This document shows positions 22,645 through 29,510 of a stretch of DNA of 29,576 nucleotides, piece by piece. This stretch comes from Acinetobacter sp. UBA3106 (GTDB taxonomy: Bacteria > Pseudomonadota > Gammaproteobacteria > Pseudomonadales > Moraxellaceae), in the NCBI GenBank assembly GCA_002365595.1, contig DFAM01000019.1, positions 59,527 through 89,102 of the forward strand. Direction: 5' to 3'. Numbering within the stretch: the stretch's first letter is position 1; every line of letters begins with the position of its first letter. A model generated the notes under the pieces. The model saw only the letters and a program-made list of their open reading frames with translations, was not told the DNA's origin and did not search any database. The position numbers and the translations under genes were made by a program.

Positions 22645-23094
22645 ATGTACAAAAATCTATTGCTTGCGACTTTAGCGAGTGCACTTTTTAGTGCTCATGT
22701 TTTTGCCGAGGATATCTCTGGAACATGGCAACAGATTGATGATAAGACCGGTTCAGCCAAAGCCATTATTAAAATTGATAAAGAAGCCAATAACACCTAT
22801 ACCGGTAAAATTATTAAGATTACCCCTCGTCCTGGCTATACTCCGCGTGAAACATGTAATAAATGCCCTGCTCCGTATACCAACGATCCAATTTTGGGTA
22901 TGGAAATTATTAAAGGCCTAAAGCATGTAGCAGGAACCAATAACTATGAAAAAGGTCGGGTGATTGATCCCTTAGCCGGAAAAGTTTATGACGCAAAAGT
23001 CAGACTGAATGCGACAGGTAAACGTTTAACTTTGAGAGCTTATATGGGTGTGTCCACCTTAGGACGTAGTCAAACCTGGATTCGACTAGACTAA
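22645..23094 (+). CDS. Exported DUF2147 protein, copy 5 of 5
   Basis: A 149-residue secreted protein with a signal peptide ending at VFA|ED (residue 21), then ISGTWQQIDDKTGS, C-x2-C in ETCNKCPAPYT, and AYMGVSTLGRSQTW. GAAGGT lies just upstream of ATG 22645. It is the sister of copy 4. It ends the tandem array and converges on apaH across a bidirectional terminator. Function unknown, as for the rest of the family. Confidence 0.9.
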   Translation: MYKNLLLATLASALFSAHVFAEDISGTWQQIDDKTGSAKAIIKIDKEANNTYTGKIIKITPRPGYTPRETCNKCPAPYTNDPILGMEIIKGLKHVAGTNNYEKGRVIDPLAGKVYDAKVRLNATGKRLTLRAYMGVSTLGRSQTWIRLD

Positions 23095-23106
23095 ATCGAT
23101 ACTGAT

Positions 23107-23135
23107 AAAAAAAGCCACATCATGTGGCTTTTTTT
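23107..23135. terminator. Bidirectional terminator between DUF2147 copy 5 and apaH
   Basis: AAAAAAAGCCACA and TGTGGCTTTTTTT pair around TCA; A- and T-tracts flank both sides, so it can end both converging transcripts. Confidence 0.93.
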
Positions 23136-23155
23136 ATTTTTGCTGATCTGAGTGA

Positions 23156-24004
23156 TTACATTACCGGATTATCGACTTTAAACAGCTGTTTATCTTCCAG
23201 ACGGTAAGCAATCAACTGCTTACCCCAAACACAGCCACCATCGACATTCTGAATCTGTGAATTAATGGTTTTACCCTGTAAGGCTGCCCAATGCCCAAAA
23301 ATCAATTGATGGGTTTGGGCTGCTTTGGATTCAAACTCAAACCATGGTTGAAAACCTGCTGGCATCGGATCATCCAGTGAATCTTTAAAGCTGAACTCTA
23401 GACGACCTTCGCTGTTGGTTAAACGCATACGGGTTAAATAGTTGGTAATGCAACGTAAACGTGCATTACCCTCTAGATCATCCGACCAAAGATCAGGTTC
23501 TTTGCCATACATATCAGCCAGGAAAGCATCCACCACGCTAAAATCGTCGTGTGCAATCACTGCTTCAATTTCTTTGGCGAAGGCAGCAGTTTGCTCTGCG
23601 GACCAAAGGCAAGGAATACCGGCATGCGTCAATATGGTTTGCTCATTCGGAAATAAACATAAAGGCTGTTTACGCAACCAGTCAATCAAATCATCGCTAT
23701 CAATCGCATCAATCACATCGCGGGTATTGTCTTTTTCTTTCAGCTCTTTTAAACCACGTGCACATGCTAAAAGCGTCAAGTCATGATTACCCAATACCGT
23801 CGCTGCAACACCACGATCAACCAGCTTTTTTACAAAACGTAATGCACCAATCGAGTTTTCACCCCGGGCCACCAGATCGCCTGCAAACCAGATAAAATCT
23901 TGATCCGGATCGAACTTAATTTCTTTCAACAAAGCTTTTAAGGCTTCGAAGCAGCCCTGAACATCACCAATCACATAATTGTATCGAATATTCGACGCTG
24001 TCAC
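23156..24004 (-). CDS. apaH: Symmetrical bis(5'-nucleosyl)-tetraphosphatase (Ap4A hydrolase)
   Basis: Cleaves Ap4A into two ADP and, in bacteria where this was tested, also removes Np4 caps from RNA. The 282-residue protein has the metallophosphatase motifs GDVQG (13-17), GDLVARG (42-48), GNHDL (72-76) and THAGIPC. The first motif has Gln where E. coli has His (GDVHG). The start is a GTG at 24004 directly abutting the TAA of rsmA (24005-24007), with GGTGG inside the rsmA 3' end as binding site, so translation is probably coupled. It is the last gene of a pdxA-rsmA-apaH operon; apaG, which lies between rsmA and apaH in enterobacteria, is absent here. Confidence 0.94.
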   Translation of the reverse strand: MTASNIRYNYVIGDVQGCFEALKALLKEIKFDPDQDFIWFAGDLVARGENSIGALRFVKKLVDRGVAATVLGNHDLTLLACARGLKELKEKDNTRDVIDAIDSDDLIDWLRKQPLCLFPNEQTILTHAGIPCLWSAEQTAAFAKEIEAVIAHDDFSVVDAFLADMYGKEPDLWSDDLEGNARLRCITNYLTRMRLTNSEGRLEFSFKDSLDDPMPAGFQPWFEFESKAAQTHQLIFGHWAALQGKTINSQIQNVDGGCVWGKQLIAYRLEDKQLFKVDNPVM

Positions 24005-24817
24005 TTAATCCACCATTTGATCTGCTAATGCAACAAATTGAGCCAAAGTTAAAGTTTCTGGGCGCGCCATTGGGTCTACACCAGCTTTCTCAAACCCCTC
24101 TTCAACCAACATACTTTTTAAACTATTGCGTAAAGTTTTACGACGCTGGGTAAAGACATGGGAAACCAGACGGGCCAAGGCTTTTTCATTTTTAGCTACA
24201 ATCGGTTTAACAGCGTATGGTTCTAAACGGAATACCGCAGAAGTTACTTTAGGCGGTGGATTAAATGAACCCGGAGGTACTTCAAACAGGAAAGTTGGTT
24301 TACAGAAATACTGAATCATCACCGACAGACGGCCATATTCTTTGGTATTTGGCGATGCGGTAATACGATCCACCACTTCTTTTTGCAACATGAAGTGCAT
24401 GTCTTTGACTTTGTCACCAAATTCCAAGAGATGGAACAACAAGGGCGTGGAAATATTATACGGTAAGTTGCCAACCACACGTAATGGACGACCTTCTGCA
24501 AATAAATTGGTGAAGTCATATTTCAGTGCATCGGTTTCAACAATGGTTAAACGCTCAGGATGCGGCACACGACCCGGTAAACCTGCCGCCAAATCACGGT
24601 CTAATTCAATCACGGTTAAAGCATCACATTCACCAATTAAGGGTGAAGTGAGGGCCGCGAGACCAGGACCAATTTCAACAATATTTTCACCAGCACGCGG
24701 ATTGACTGAGCGGACAATTTTGGCAATTACACGTTGGTCATGTAAAAAGTTTTGACCAAAACGCTTACGCGTATGATGCCCTTCATCTTTTGGGTTTAAG
24801 GCATTAATTTGATACAT
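24005..24817 (-). CDS. rsmA: 16S rRNA dimethyladenosine transferase RsmA (KsgA)
   Basis: Dimethylates A1518 and A1519 of 16S rRNA late in 30S assembly. The protein is 270 residues from ATG 24817 (MYQINALNPKDEG), which has GGAA eight bases upstream; the frame is open to 24856, but that would overlap pdxA and exceed the usual length. Motifs are the N-terminal KRFGQNFLHD, SAM motif I VEIGPGLAALT (47-57), VIELDRDLA, and the catalytic NLPYNIS (117-123), plus the C-terminal QRRKTLRNSLK. It starts 19 bp after the pdxA stop and abuts apaH, so all three are in one operon. Confidence 0.95.
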   Translation of the reverse strand: MYQINALNPKDEGHHTRKRFGQNFLHDQRVIAKIVRSVNPRAGENIVEIGPGLAALTSPLIGECDALTVIELDRDLAAGLPGRVPHPERLTIVETDALKYDFTNLFAEGRPLRVVGNLPYNISTPLLFHLLEFGDKVKDMHFMLQKEVVDRITASPNTKEYGRLSVMIQYFCKPTFLFEVPPGSFNPPPKVTSAVFRLEPYAVKPIVAKNEKALARLVSHVFTQRRKTLRNSLKSMLVEEGFEKAGVDPMARPETLTLAQFVALADQMVD

Positions 24818-24836
24818 AAAAGAGTTCCAACGTGAA

Positions 24837-25805
24837 TTAATAACGTGCCAGATCAAGTGCTAAATCGACAGCAACGTGCAAACTTGAACTTTTTGCCAGT
24901 CCAGTACCTGCAAGGGAGAGTGCTGTGCCATGATCGACGGATGTACGGATAAACGGTAAGCCTAAAGTAATATTGATGGCTTCACCAAAACCTTGTGATT
25001 TTAGCACAGGTAAACCCTGATCGTGATACATCGCCAAAACAGCATCGGCATCTTTTAAATTTTCTGGGGTAAATAAAGTATCCGCAGGCAAACTCAGACT
25101 CATATTGATGCCTTTTGCACGATAACTTTCCAGTACGGGATTAATCACTTCTATTTCTTCCATACCCAAATAGCCGCCCTCACCGGCATGTGGATTAAGA
25201 CCACACACCAGAATATGAGGATGTTCAATTTTGAACTTGGTTTTCAGATCATGAATCAGAATATCAATCACCTGATGCAAACGTTCTTGGGTAATCGCAT
25301 CTGCTACCGCACGTAACGGAAGATGAGTAGTTGCCAGCGCCACACGTAAGGTTTTGGTAGCGAGCATCATGACCACACGATCAACGCCAGCAAATTCTTG
25401 GTAATACTCGGTATGCCCACTGAAATGAATCCCGGCATCATTAATGACAGATTTTTGCACCGGTGCAGTTACTACTCCTACACTTTTACCAGTCATGGCA
25501 TAGTCTGCAGAGCGACGTAACTGTTCCAATACATAGGCTGCGTTTTGAGCATTGAGTTGACCGAGAATTACTTCGGTCGCTAAAGGTACATGCTCCACAT
25601 AGAGTTGCCCTTCAGCGGAAAATGCTGTCTGGGCCTGATACTCAATCAGCTCTACCTGAACATTTAATTTTTCTGCGCGTTGTTTTAATAAATTCATGTC
25701 AGCCAGAACCACAATGGGACGCTCATCAACACGATCGGCCAAACTTAAACAAATATCTGGACCAATACCCGCGGGTTCACCACTGGTGACATATAAAGGA
25801 AGCAT
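24837..25805 (-). CDS. pdxA: 4-hydroxythreonine-4-phosphate dehydrogenase PdxA
   Basis: Oxidises 4-phosphohydroxy-L-threonine in the DXP-dependent pyridoxal phosphate pathway. From ATG 25805 the protein is 322 residues and opens with MLPLYVTSGEPAGIGPD; AGG lies about six bases upstream. An ATG at 25826 is in frame but has no binding site. The metal-ligand histidines are present: H161 in TTHLPLR, H206 in LNPHAGEGG and H261 in YHDQGLPVLK; SGHTEYY supplies the substrate-phosphate contact. It heads the pdxA-rsmA-apaH operon. surA, usually just upstream in enterobacteria, is not here. Confidence 0.94.
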   Translation of the reverse strand: MLPLYVTSGEPAGIGPDICLSLADRVDERPIVVLADMNLLKQRAEKLNVQVELIEYQAQTAFSAEGQLYVEHVPLATEVILGQLNAQNAAYVLEQLRRSADYAMTGKSVGVVTAPVQKSVINDAGIHFSGHTEYYQEFAGVDRVVMMLATKTLRVALATTHLPLRAVADAITQERLHQVIDILIHDLKTKFKIEHPHILVCGLNPHAGEGGYLGMEEIEVINPVLESYRAKGINMSLSLPADTLFTPENLKDADAVLAMYHDQGLPVLKSQGFGEAINITLGLPFIRTSVDHGTALSLAGTGLAKSSSLHVAVDLALDLARY

Positions 25806-25884
25806 GACTGACCTATACAGATTCATTGAGTAGGATTATTTTACTGAATCCAAAACAGAAATACCGTTTCTTTTCATTATATAT

Positions 25885-26310
25885 TTAGGAGGCAGGTGGA
25901 ATAAAAACGCCTGATAAGTACGCAACAAATAACGCAATATAGGTCAATACAGCAATTACAGATAAGACTGTAGCATAGATGAGGAAGCGATAAATTAAGG
26001 AAGGAATATAACGATACAGCGAATAAAGAGCAGTGAAAAGCAATAGCATCAATATGCAGTAGGCCCAAGGTGCTGCAAGAACAAACAAAGCAATGCCATA
26101 AATTAAAATGGGTAAAAGAGCTACTCCCCAAGAAATAGCTACCATCAAAGCCAATAACACAAACATAGTCCACACCGCAGAATTTGGCTGAATAATGATA
26201 AAATACAAAGGTATATATAGAGTTGGAATGACATGTGCCAGTAGCATCAACCCGATACATTGTATCTTGGTCGCTTGCGATGAATTTTTTATTTTTGCTG
26301 TAATTTTCAT
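25885..26310 (-). CDS. Hypothetical 141-aa multi-pass membrane protein
   Basis: I recognise no family. After a basic N-terminus (MKITAKIKNSSQATK) the protein is almost entirely hydrophobic, with about four or five membrane segments, and ends in GVFIPPAS. The residue pattern is typical of an inner-membrane protein, whereas the overlapping longer frame on the same strand is Cys-rich and unlike a protein. The ribosome binding site before ATG 26310 is weak. It is codirectional with pdxA, 80 bp upstream of it, and divergent from rplM. Moderate confidence that it is expressed. Confidence 0.6.
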   Translation of the reverse strand: MKITAKIKNSSQATKIQCIGLMLLAHVIPTLYIPLYFIIIQPNSAVWTMFVLLALMVAISWGVALLPILIYGIALFVLAAPWAYCILMLLLFTALYSLYRYIPSLIYRFLIYATVLSVIAVLTYIALFVAYLSGVFIPPAS

Positions 26311-26402
26311 GAAAATTTTTGCTTAATATTTTTATATCTATGTATAAATGAAGAATTAACATGAAATCGTAAAAACAACTAGTTAAATTTCGAACAGAGG
26401 CT

Positions 26403-26408
26403 TATAAT
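26403..26408 (+). promoter_or_regulatory. Likely -10 box of the rplM-rpsI promoter
   Basis: A perfect TATAAT with only a weak -35 candidate (AGTTAA, 26381-26386, 16-bp spacer). A start just downstream would give a leader of about 110 bases, containing the hairpin at 26477-26502. Confidence 0.5.
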
Positions 26409-26476
26409 ACAGCGCTTGAAATTTTATATTTTCATTGTGGTTCTGCTGTCTTTCAGGTAGAATTCGGTCTCCTTTT

Positions 26477-26502
26477 GTTTGGACAGATTCCACCGTCCAA
26501 AC
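26477..26502 (+). promoter_or_regulatory. Leader hairpin upstream of rplM, candidate L13 autoregulatory element
   Basis: GTTTGGAC (26477-26484) and GTCCAAAC (26495-26502) form a perfect 8-bp stem with a 10-base loop, ending 23 bases before ATG 26526. In E. coli the rplM-rpsI operon is repressed by L13 acting on the rplM mRNA leader; a similar role here is inferred from position only. Confidence 0.45.
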
Positions 26503-26525
26503 CAACTATAATAGGTAGTGGTTTA

Positions 26526-26954
26526 ATGAAAACTCTCAGCGCTAAGCCAGCTGAAGTTCAACACGACTGGTACGTTGTTGATGCTTCTGGCAAAACTTTA
26601 GGTCGTCTTGCGACTGAAATCGCTCGTCGTTTACGCGGTAAGCATAAAACTTCTTATACTCCTCACGTTGACACTGGTGATTACATCGTAGTGATCAATG
26701 CTGAACAAGTTCAAGTGACTGGTAAAAAATCACTTGATAAGAAATATTATCGCCATACTGGTTTCCCTGGTGGTATTCGTGAAACTAATTTCGAGAAATT
26801 AGTTGCTCACAAACCAGAAGAAATTTTCCAACGCGCTGTAAAAGGCATGTTGCCAAAAGGTCCTCTTGGTTATGCAATGATCAAAAAAATGAAAGTGTAC
26901 GCTGGTACTGAGCATCCACATACTGCTCAACAGCCACAAGTTTTGGACATCTAA
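26526..26954 (+). CDS. rplM: 50S ribosomal protein L13
   Basis: 142 residues from ATG 26526, the same length as E. coli L13. It opens MKTLSAKPAEVQHDWYVVDA and contains GRLATEIARRLRGKHKTSYTPHVDTGDYIVVINA-type family sequence, then KGMLPKGPLGYAMIKKMKVYAG and the C-terminal HPHTAQQPQVLDI. The frame is open upstream to 26475, but that stretch is the mRNA leader with the hairpin. rpsI follows 12 bp downstream in the same operon. Codons are those of a highly expressed gene (many CGT and GGT). Confidence 0.98.
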   Translation: MKTLSAKPAEVQHDWYVVDASGKTLGRLATEIARRLRGKHKTSYTPHVDTGDYIVVINAEQVQVTGKKSLDKKYYRHTGFPGGIRETNFEKLVAHKPEEIFQRAVKGMLPKGPLGYAMIKKMKVYAGTEHPHTAQQPQVLDI

Positions 26955-26966
26955 GGGATACAGCAC

Positions 26967-27353
26967 ATGGCTACTAACTATGGTACAGGTCGCCGTAAGA
27001 CCGCAACTGCACGTGTTTTCCTATCAGCTGGTACTGGTAAACTCGTAATTAACAACCGTTCTTTAGAACAATATTTCGGTCGTGAAACTGCTCGTATGGT
27101 TGTTCGTCAACCTTTAGAGCTTTTAGAAGTTACTGAAAAATTTGACCTTTACATCACTGTTGCTGGTGGTGGTATTGGTGGTCAAGCTGGCGCTATCCGT
27201 CACGGTATTACTCGTGCCTTGATCGCTGCTGACGAAACTTTAAAACCTGCTCTTCGTCAAGCTGGTTTCGTTACTCGTGATGCTCGTGAAGTTGAACGTA
27301 AGAAACTTGGTTTACGTAAAGCTCGTAAACGTCCTCAATTCTCTAAACGTTAA
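26967..27353 (+). CDS. rpsI: 30S ribosomal protein S9
   Basis: 128 residues. Family features are the N-terminal YGTGRRKTATARVFL, the central VAGGGIGGQAGAIRHGITRAL and the basic C-terminal KARKRPQFSKR, whose last Lys-Arg residues reach the P-site tRNA in the ribosome. AAGGGAT precedes ATG 26967. It is the second gene of the rplM-rpsI operon and is followed by a strong terminator. Confidence 0.98.
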   Translation: MATNYGTGRRKTATARVFLSAGTGKLVINNRSLEQYFGRETARMVVRQPLELLEVTEKFDLYITVAGGGIGGQAGAIRHGITRALIAADETLKPALRQAGFVTRDAREVERKKLGLRKARKRPQFSKR

Positions 27354-27374
27354 TTCGTTTACCGAATCGGACAG

Positions 27375-27401
27375 AAACCCTGGAATTTCCAGGGTTTTTT
27401 T
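27375..27401 (+). terminator. Rho-independent terminator of the rplM-rpsI operon
   Basis: AAACCCTGG (27375-27383) and CCAGGGTTT (27389-27397) pair perfectly around a 5-base loop, with a T-tract to 27401. Confidence 0.93.
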
Positions 27402-27445
27402 ATGGCAGGAATTTAAGTCATGATTCATCACGGATCTAAACCTTA

Positions 27446-27565
27446 CTATTGTTCGTGAACATCTTTACCCCATACTCCTTCATGGCACCAGAACGATTTA
27501 CTCAGATAATAGTTTGCAACACCTATAAAAATAAACAGTAAAGCAATCGCTAGCTTAATCAGCAT
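27446..27565 (-). CDS. 39-aa single-pass membrane microprotein, function unknown
   Basis: A short ORF, easily missed, with strong support: ATG 27565 has a perfect GGAGG eight bases upstream (27574-27578), and the product is a clear one-helix membrane protein. It has MLIKLAIALLFIFIGVANYY as the membrane segment, then a short polar tail SKSFWCHEGVWGKDVHEQ with one Cys, two His and two Trp. It stands alone on the minus strand in the 338-bp gap between rpsI and sspA. The rest of the gap holds the rpsI terminator and the sspA promoter region. I do not recognise a family. Confidence 0.7.
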   Translation of the reverse strand: MLIKLAIALLFIFIGVANYYLSKSFWCHEGVWGKDVHEQ

Positions 27566-27691
27566 ATTCTTTTCCTCCAGTTGTTTTTTCTTATAATCTA
27601 TCCTGCTTCAGTCTGATTCACCTTTTATGCTTCGTGCTTTTTAGGTTGAATTTTAGTATCCTATTCTATTCATTTATCATTGCTTCGGATT

Positions 27692-28342
27692 ATGTCAATC
27701 GAAAATGCACCTCCACAAGGAATCACGCTTTACAGTCATGCGGATGATTTTCGCTCCCACTGGATACGTTATGTACTTGCAGAGAAGCAAATCAAATATA
27801 ATCTAATTATTGTCGATGAAGATGATGAAGACCTCGCCAGTCTAAATCCTTATAACCAGCTCCCGATGATGATTGAGAATGAGCTTAAGCTCTTCAATAG
27901 TGGCATTATTTCCGAATATCTAGACGACCGCTACCGTCAAAACAAACTCTATGCCGATGCTCCAATGCCACGAGCAGAACAACGTCAATATATCTGGCGT
28001 TTTGAACAGGACTGGTTAAAACTGGCGGATATCATGCTGCGTCATCCAGATACACTGAATGAACAAGAGAAAACAAAAGCTCAAAAGCAACTCAGAGATA
28101 CCCTGATTTCCCTTACGCCTCTTTTTCAACATTTCCCCTATTTTATGTCTGAAAATTTTACAATTTTAGATTGTATGCTGGCACCTATTTTTATACGGTT
28201 AAAGGCGATGGGTATCGAATTGCCTAAACAGCATTGCCGTCCTATTCACTTATATTGTCAACGAATTTTTAGTCGACCTGCATTCATCAAATCTTTAACC
28301 ATGCAGGAAAAGAACCGCTACAGCGAATTTTTAGCAAATTAA
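27692..28342 (+). CDS. sspA: Stringent starvation protein A
   Basis: A glutathione S-transferase-fold protein that binds RNA polymerase and influences transcription in stationary phase or acid stress in enterobacteria. It has 216 residues from ATG 27692. The thioredoxin-like N-terminal half (GITLYSHADDFRSHWIRYVL, NPYNQLPMMIEN with the cis-Pro, FNSGIISEYLDDRY) lacks the usual GST catalytic residue, as in SspA. The helical C-terminal domain has FTILDCMLAPIFIRL. The frame runs back to a TTG at 27680 without a reason to start there. sspB follows after 12 bp, the standard sspA-sspB operon. Confidence 0.94.
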   Translation: MSIENAPPQGITLYSHADDFRSHWIRYVLAEKQIKYNLIIVDEDDEDLASLNPYNQLPMMIENELKLFNSGIISEYLDDRYRQNKLYADAPMPRAEQRQYIWRFEQDWLKLADIMLRHPDTLNEQEKTKAQKQLRDTLISLTPLFQHFPYFMSENFTILDCMLAPIFIRLKAMGIELPKQHCRPIHLYCQRIFSRPAFIKSLTMQEKNRYSEFLAN

Positions 28343-28354
28343 TCGAGTACCACC

Positions 28355-28786
28355 ATGTCTGAACAAGAATTGAATCTCACGCCTACCCGTCCTTATTTAG
28401 CACGCGCTATCTATGAATGGATTTGTGACAATAACCTGACCCCATATTTATTGGTGGATGCAACTCAACCTAATACCATGGTACCGGAACAATTCATTCA
28501 GGATGGCCAGATTGTTTTAAATATAGTTCCTCACGCTGTTCACAAGTTAACGATGAGTAATGATGCAATCACCTTCTCTGCGCGTTTTGGTGGCATTTCA
28601 CGTGACATCTATGTACCCTTAAATGCAGTGCTGGGTATTTATGCACGTGAAAATGGACAAGGGTTATTCTTTGATCCAAGTGAATATGAAGGTACCCAAA
28701 TTGCTGAAGATACTTTAAAATCAACCACAACTTCAGAAGAAACTGAACAACCTAAGAAAAAACCGAGCCTACGGTTATTAGATTAA
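28355..28786 (+). CDS. sspB: ClpXP adaptor SspB
   Basis: Delivers ssrA-tagged proteins to the ClpXP protease. The 143-residue protein has the ssrA-binding core (TRPYLARAIYEWICDNNLTPYLLVDA, FSARFGGISRDIYVPL, AVLGIYARENGQGLFF), then an acidic flexible linker and a C-terminal ClpX-binding tail, KKPSLRLLD. The tail differs slightly from the E. coli LRVVK ending but keeps the Leu-Arg pair. It is cotranscribed with sspA; a third gene begins 19 bp after its stop. Confidence 0.94.
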   Translation: MSEQELNLTPTRPYLARAIYEWICDNNLTPYLLVDATQPNTMVPEQFIQDGQIVLNIVPHAVHKLTMSNDAITFSARFGGISRDIYVPLNAVLGIYARENGQGLFFDPSEYEGTQIAEDTLKSTTTSEETEQPKKKPSLRLLD

Positions 28787-28805
28787 AATAAGAGGGAGCA
28801 AGTGC

Positions 28806-29462
28806 ATGGCTTTTGATTTAGTACAATATTTTGCTGAGCAGATTAACACTCAAAAGCCTCAGCTTCTCGAACACTATTCTAGAGAAGATCGAAAAACTCA
28901 TCTGTTAGAAATTAATGCGCTGGTATTAGGGAAACTTATTTCACTTTGGCGCACCAATGATAAAAAAGTTTATCAAGAAATTTCTTCACCAGATGATCTG
29001 TTTATTCAAGAGATCGCACGACATCTTACGACATCTTCAAAAAATCAGTCCAGCTTGCCTAAAGAAGACTTGGAACAAACAGTTGGCGAAATATTAAGAT
29101 TACAATTGGCAGAGCTGAAACAACTCAACGATATAGGAAACCTAAATATCAGAGGATTACATGAACTGATTTTAGGACAGATTGAACATTTATCTGGTCA
29201 GGCTTCCGATTGGGTTTGGTCAACAAATAATCTAATAGAGTTAAAAGGCTCTAAACCGATTGAGCAAGAAGAGATATCATTAGACTCAACAATGAAGGAG
29301 TTTAATCAAATGGTTAGCCAACAACATTCACATGATGAAGCGAATATCAGCCAAGAAGCTGTAACATATACAGTTCGAGGGTGGTCTAAGGTTTTTGAAC
29401 CGATTGTTGCACTTATAATTCTTTGGGTTTTATATAGCGCTGCCACCCAAATGTTTAACTAA
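28806..29462 (+). CDS. Hypothetical tail-anchored membrane protein downstream of sspB
   Basis: I recognise no domain. The 218 residues are mainly helical and hydrophilic (EQINTQKPQLLEHYSREDRK, DLEQTVGEILRLQLAELKQL, LHELILGQIEHLSGQ), with an acidic Ser/Gln-rich linker (about 155-185) and one membrane segment at the very C-terminus (VFEPIVALIILWVLYSAATQMF). There is no signal peptide, so the bulk is cytosolic and tethered by its tail. GAGGGAGCAA precedes ATG 28806. It lies 19 bp after sspB and before a strong terminator, so it is the last gene of the sspA-sspB operon, which hints at a link to proteolysis or stress but does not establish one. Confidence 0.8.
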   Translation: MAFDLVQYFAEQINTQKPQLLEHYSREDRKTHLLEINALVLGKLISLWRTNDKKVYQEISSPDDLFIQEIARHLTTSSKNQSSLPKEDLEQTVGEILRLQLAELKQLNDIGNLNIRGLHELILGQIEHLSGQASDWVWSTNNLIELKGSKPIEQEEISLDSTMKEFNQMVSQQHSHDEANISQEAVTYTVRGWSKVFEPIVALIILWVLYSAATQMFN

Positions 29463-29481
29463 GATATTCATGTTATTCATT

Positions 29482-29510
29482 AAAAAGATCGCCTATATGG
29501 CGATCTTTTT
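29482..29510 (+). terminator. Rho-independent terminator after the sspAB-linked gene
   Basis: AAAAAGATCGCC (29482-29493) and GGCGATCTTTTT (29499-29510) pair perfectly around TATAT. A- and T-tracts make it usable in both directions. Nothing identifiable lies in the final 66 bases. Confidence 0.93.

Noticed and set aside
24005..24856. Longer rsmA start at 24856
   Set aside because: It overlaps pdxA, lacks a binding site and adds 13 residues beyond the normal RsmA N-terminus; ATG 24817 is better.
25877..26362. A 161-codon minus-strand frame overlapping the 141-aa membrane protein gene
   Set aside because: It is longer, but rich in Cys, His and Tyr with no domain-like pattern, while the overlapping frame gives an orderly membrane protein; it is a shadow frame.
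26475..26525. In-frame extension upstream of rplM
   Set aside because: This is the mRNA leader with a hairpin; L13 from ATG 26526 has exactly the usual length.
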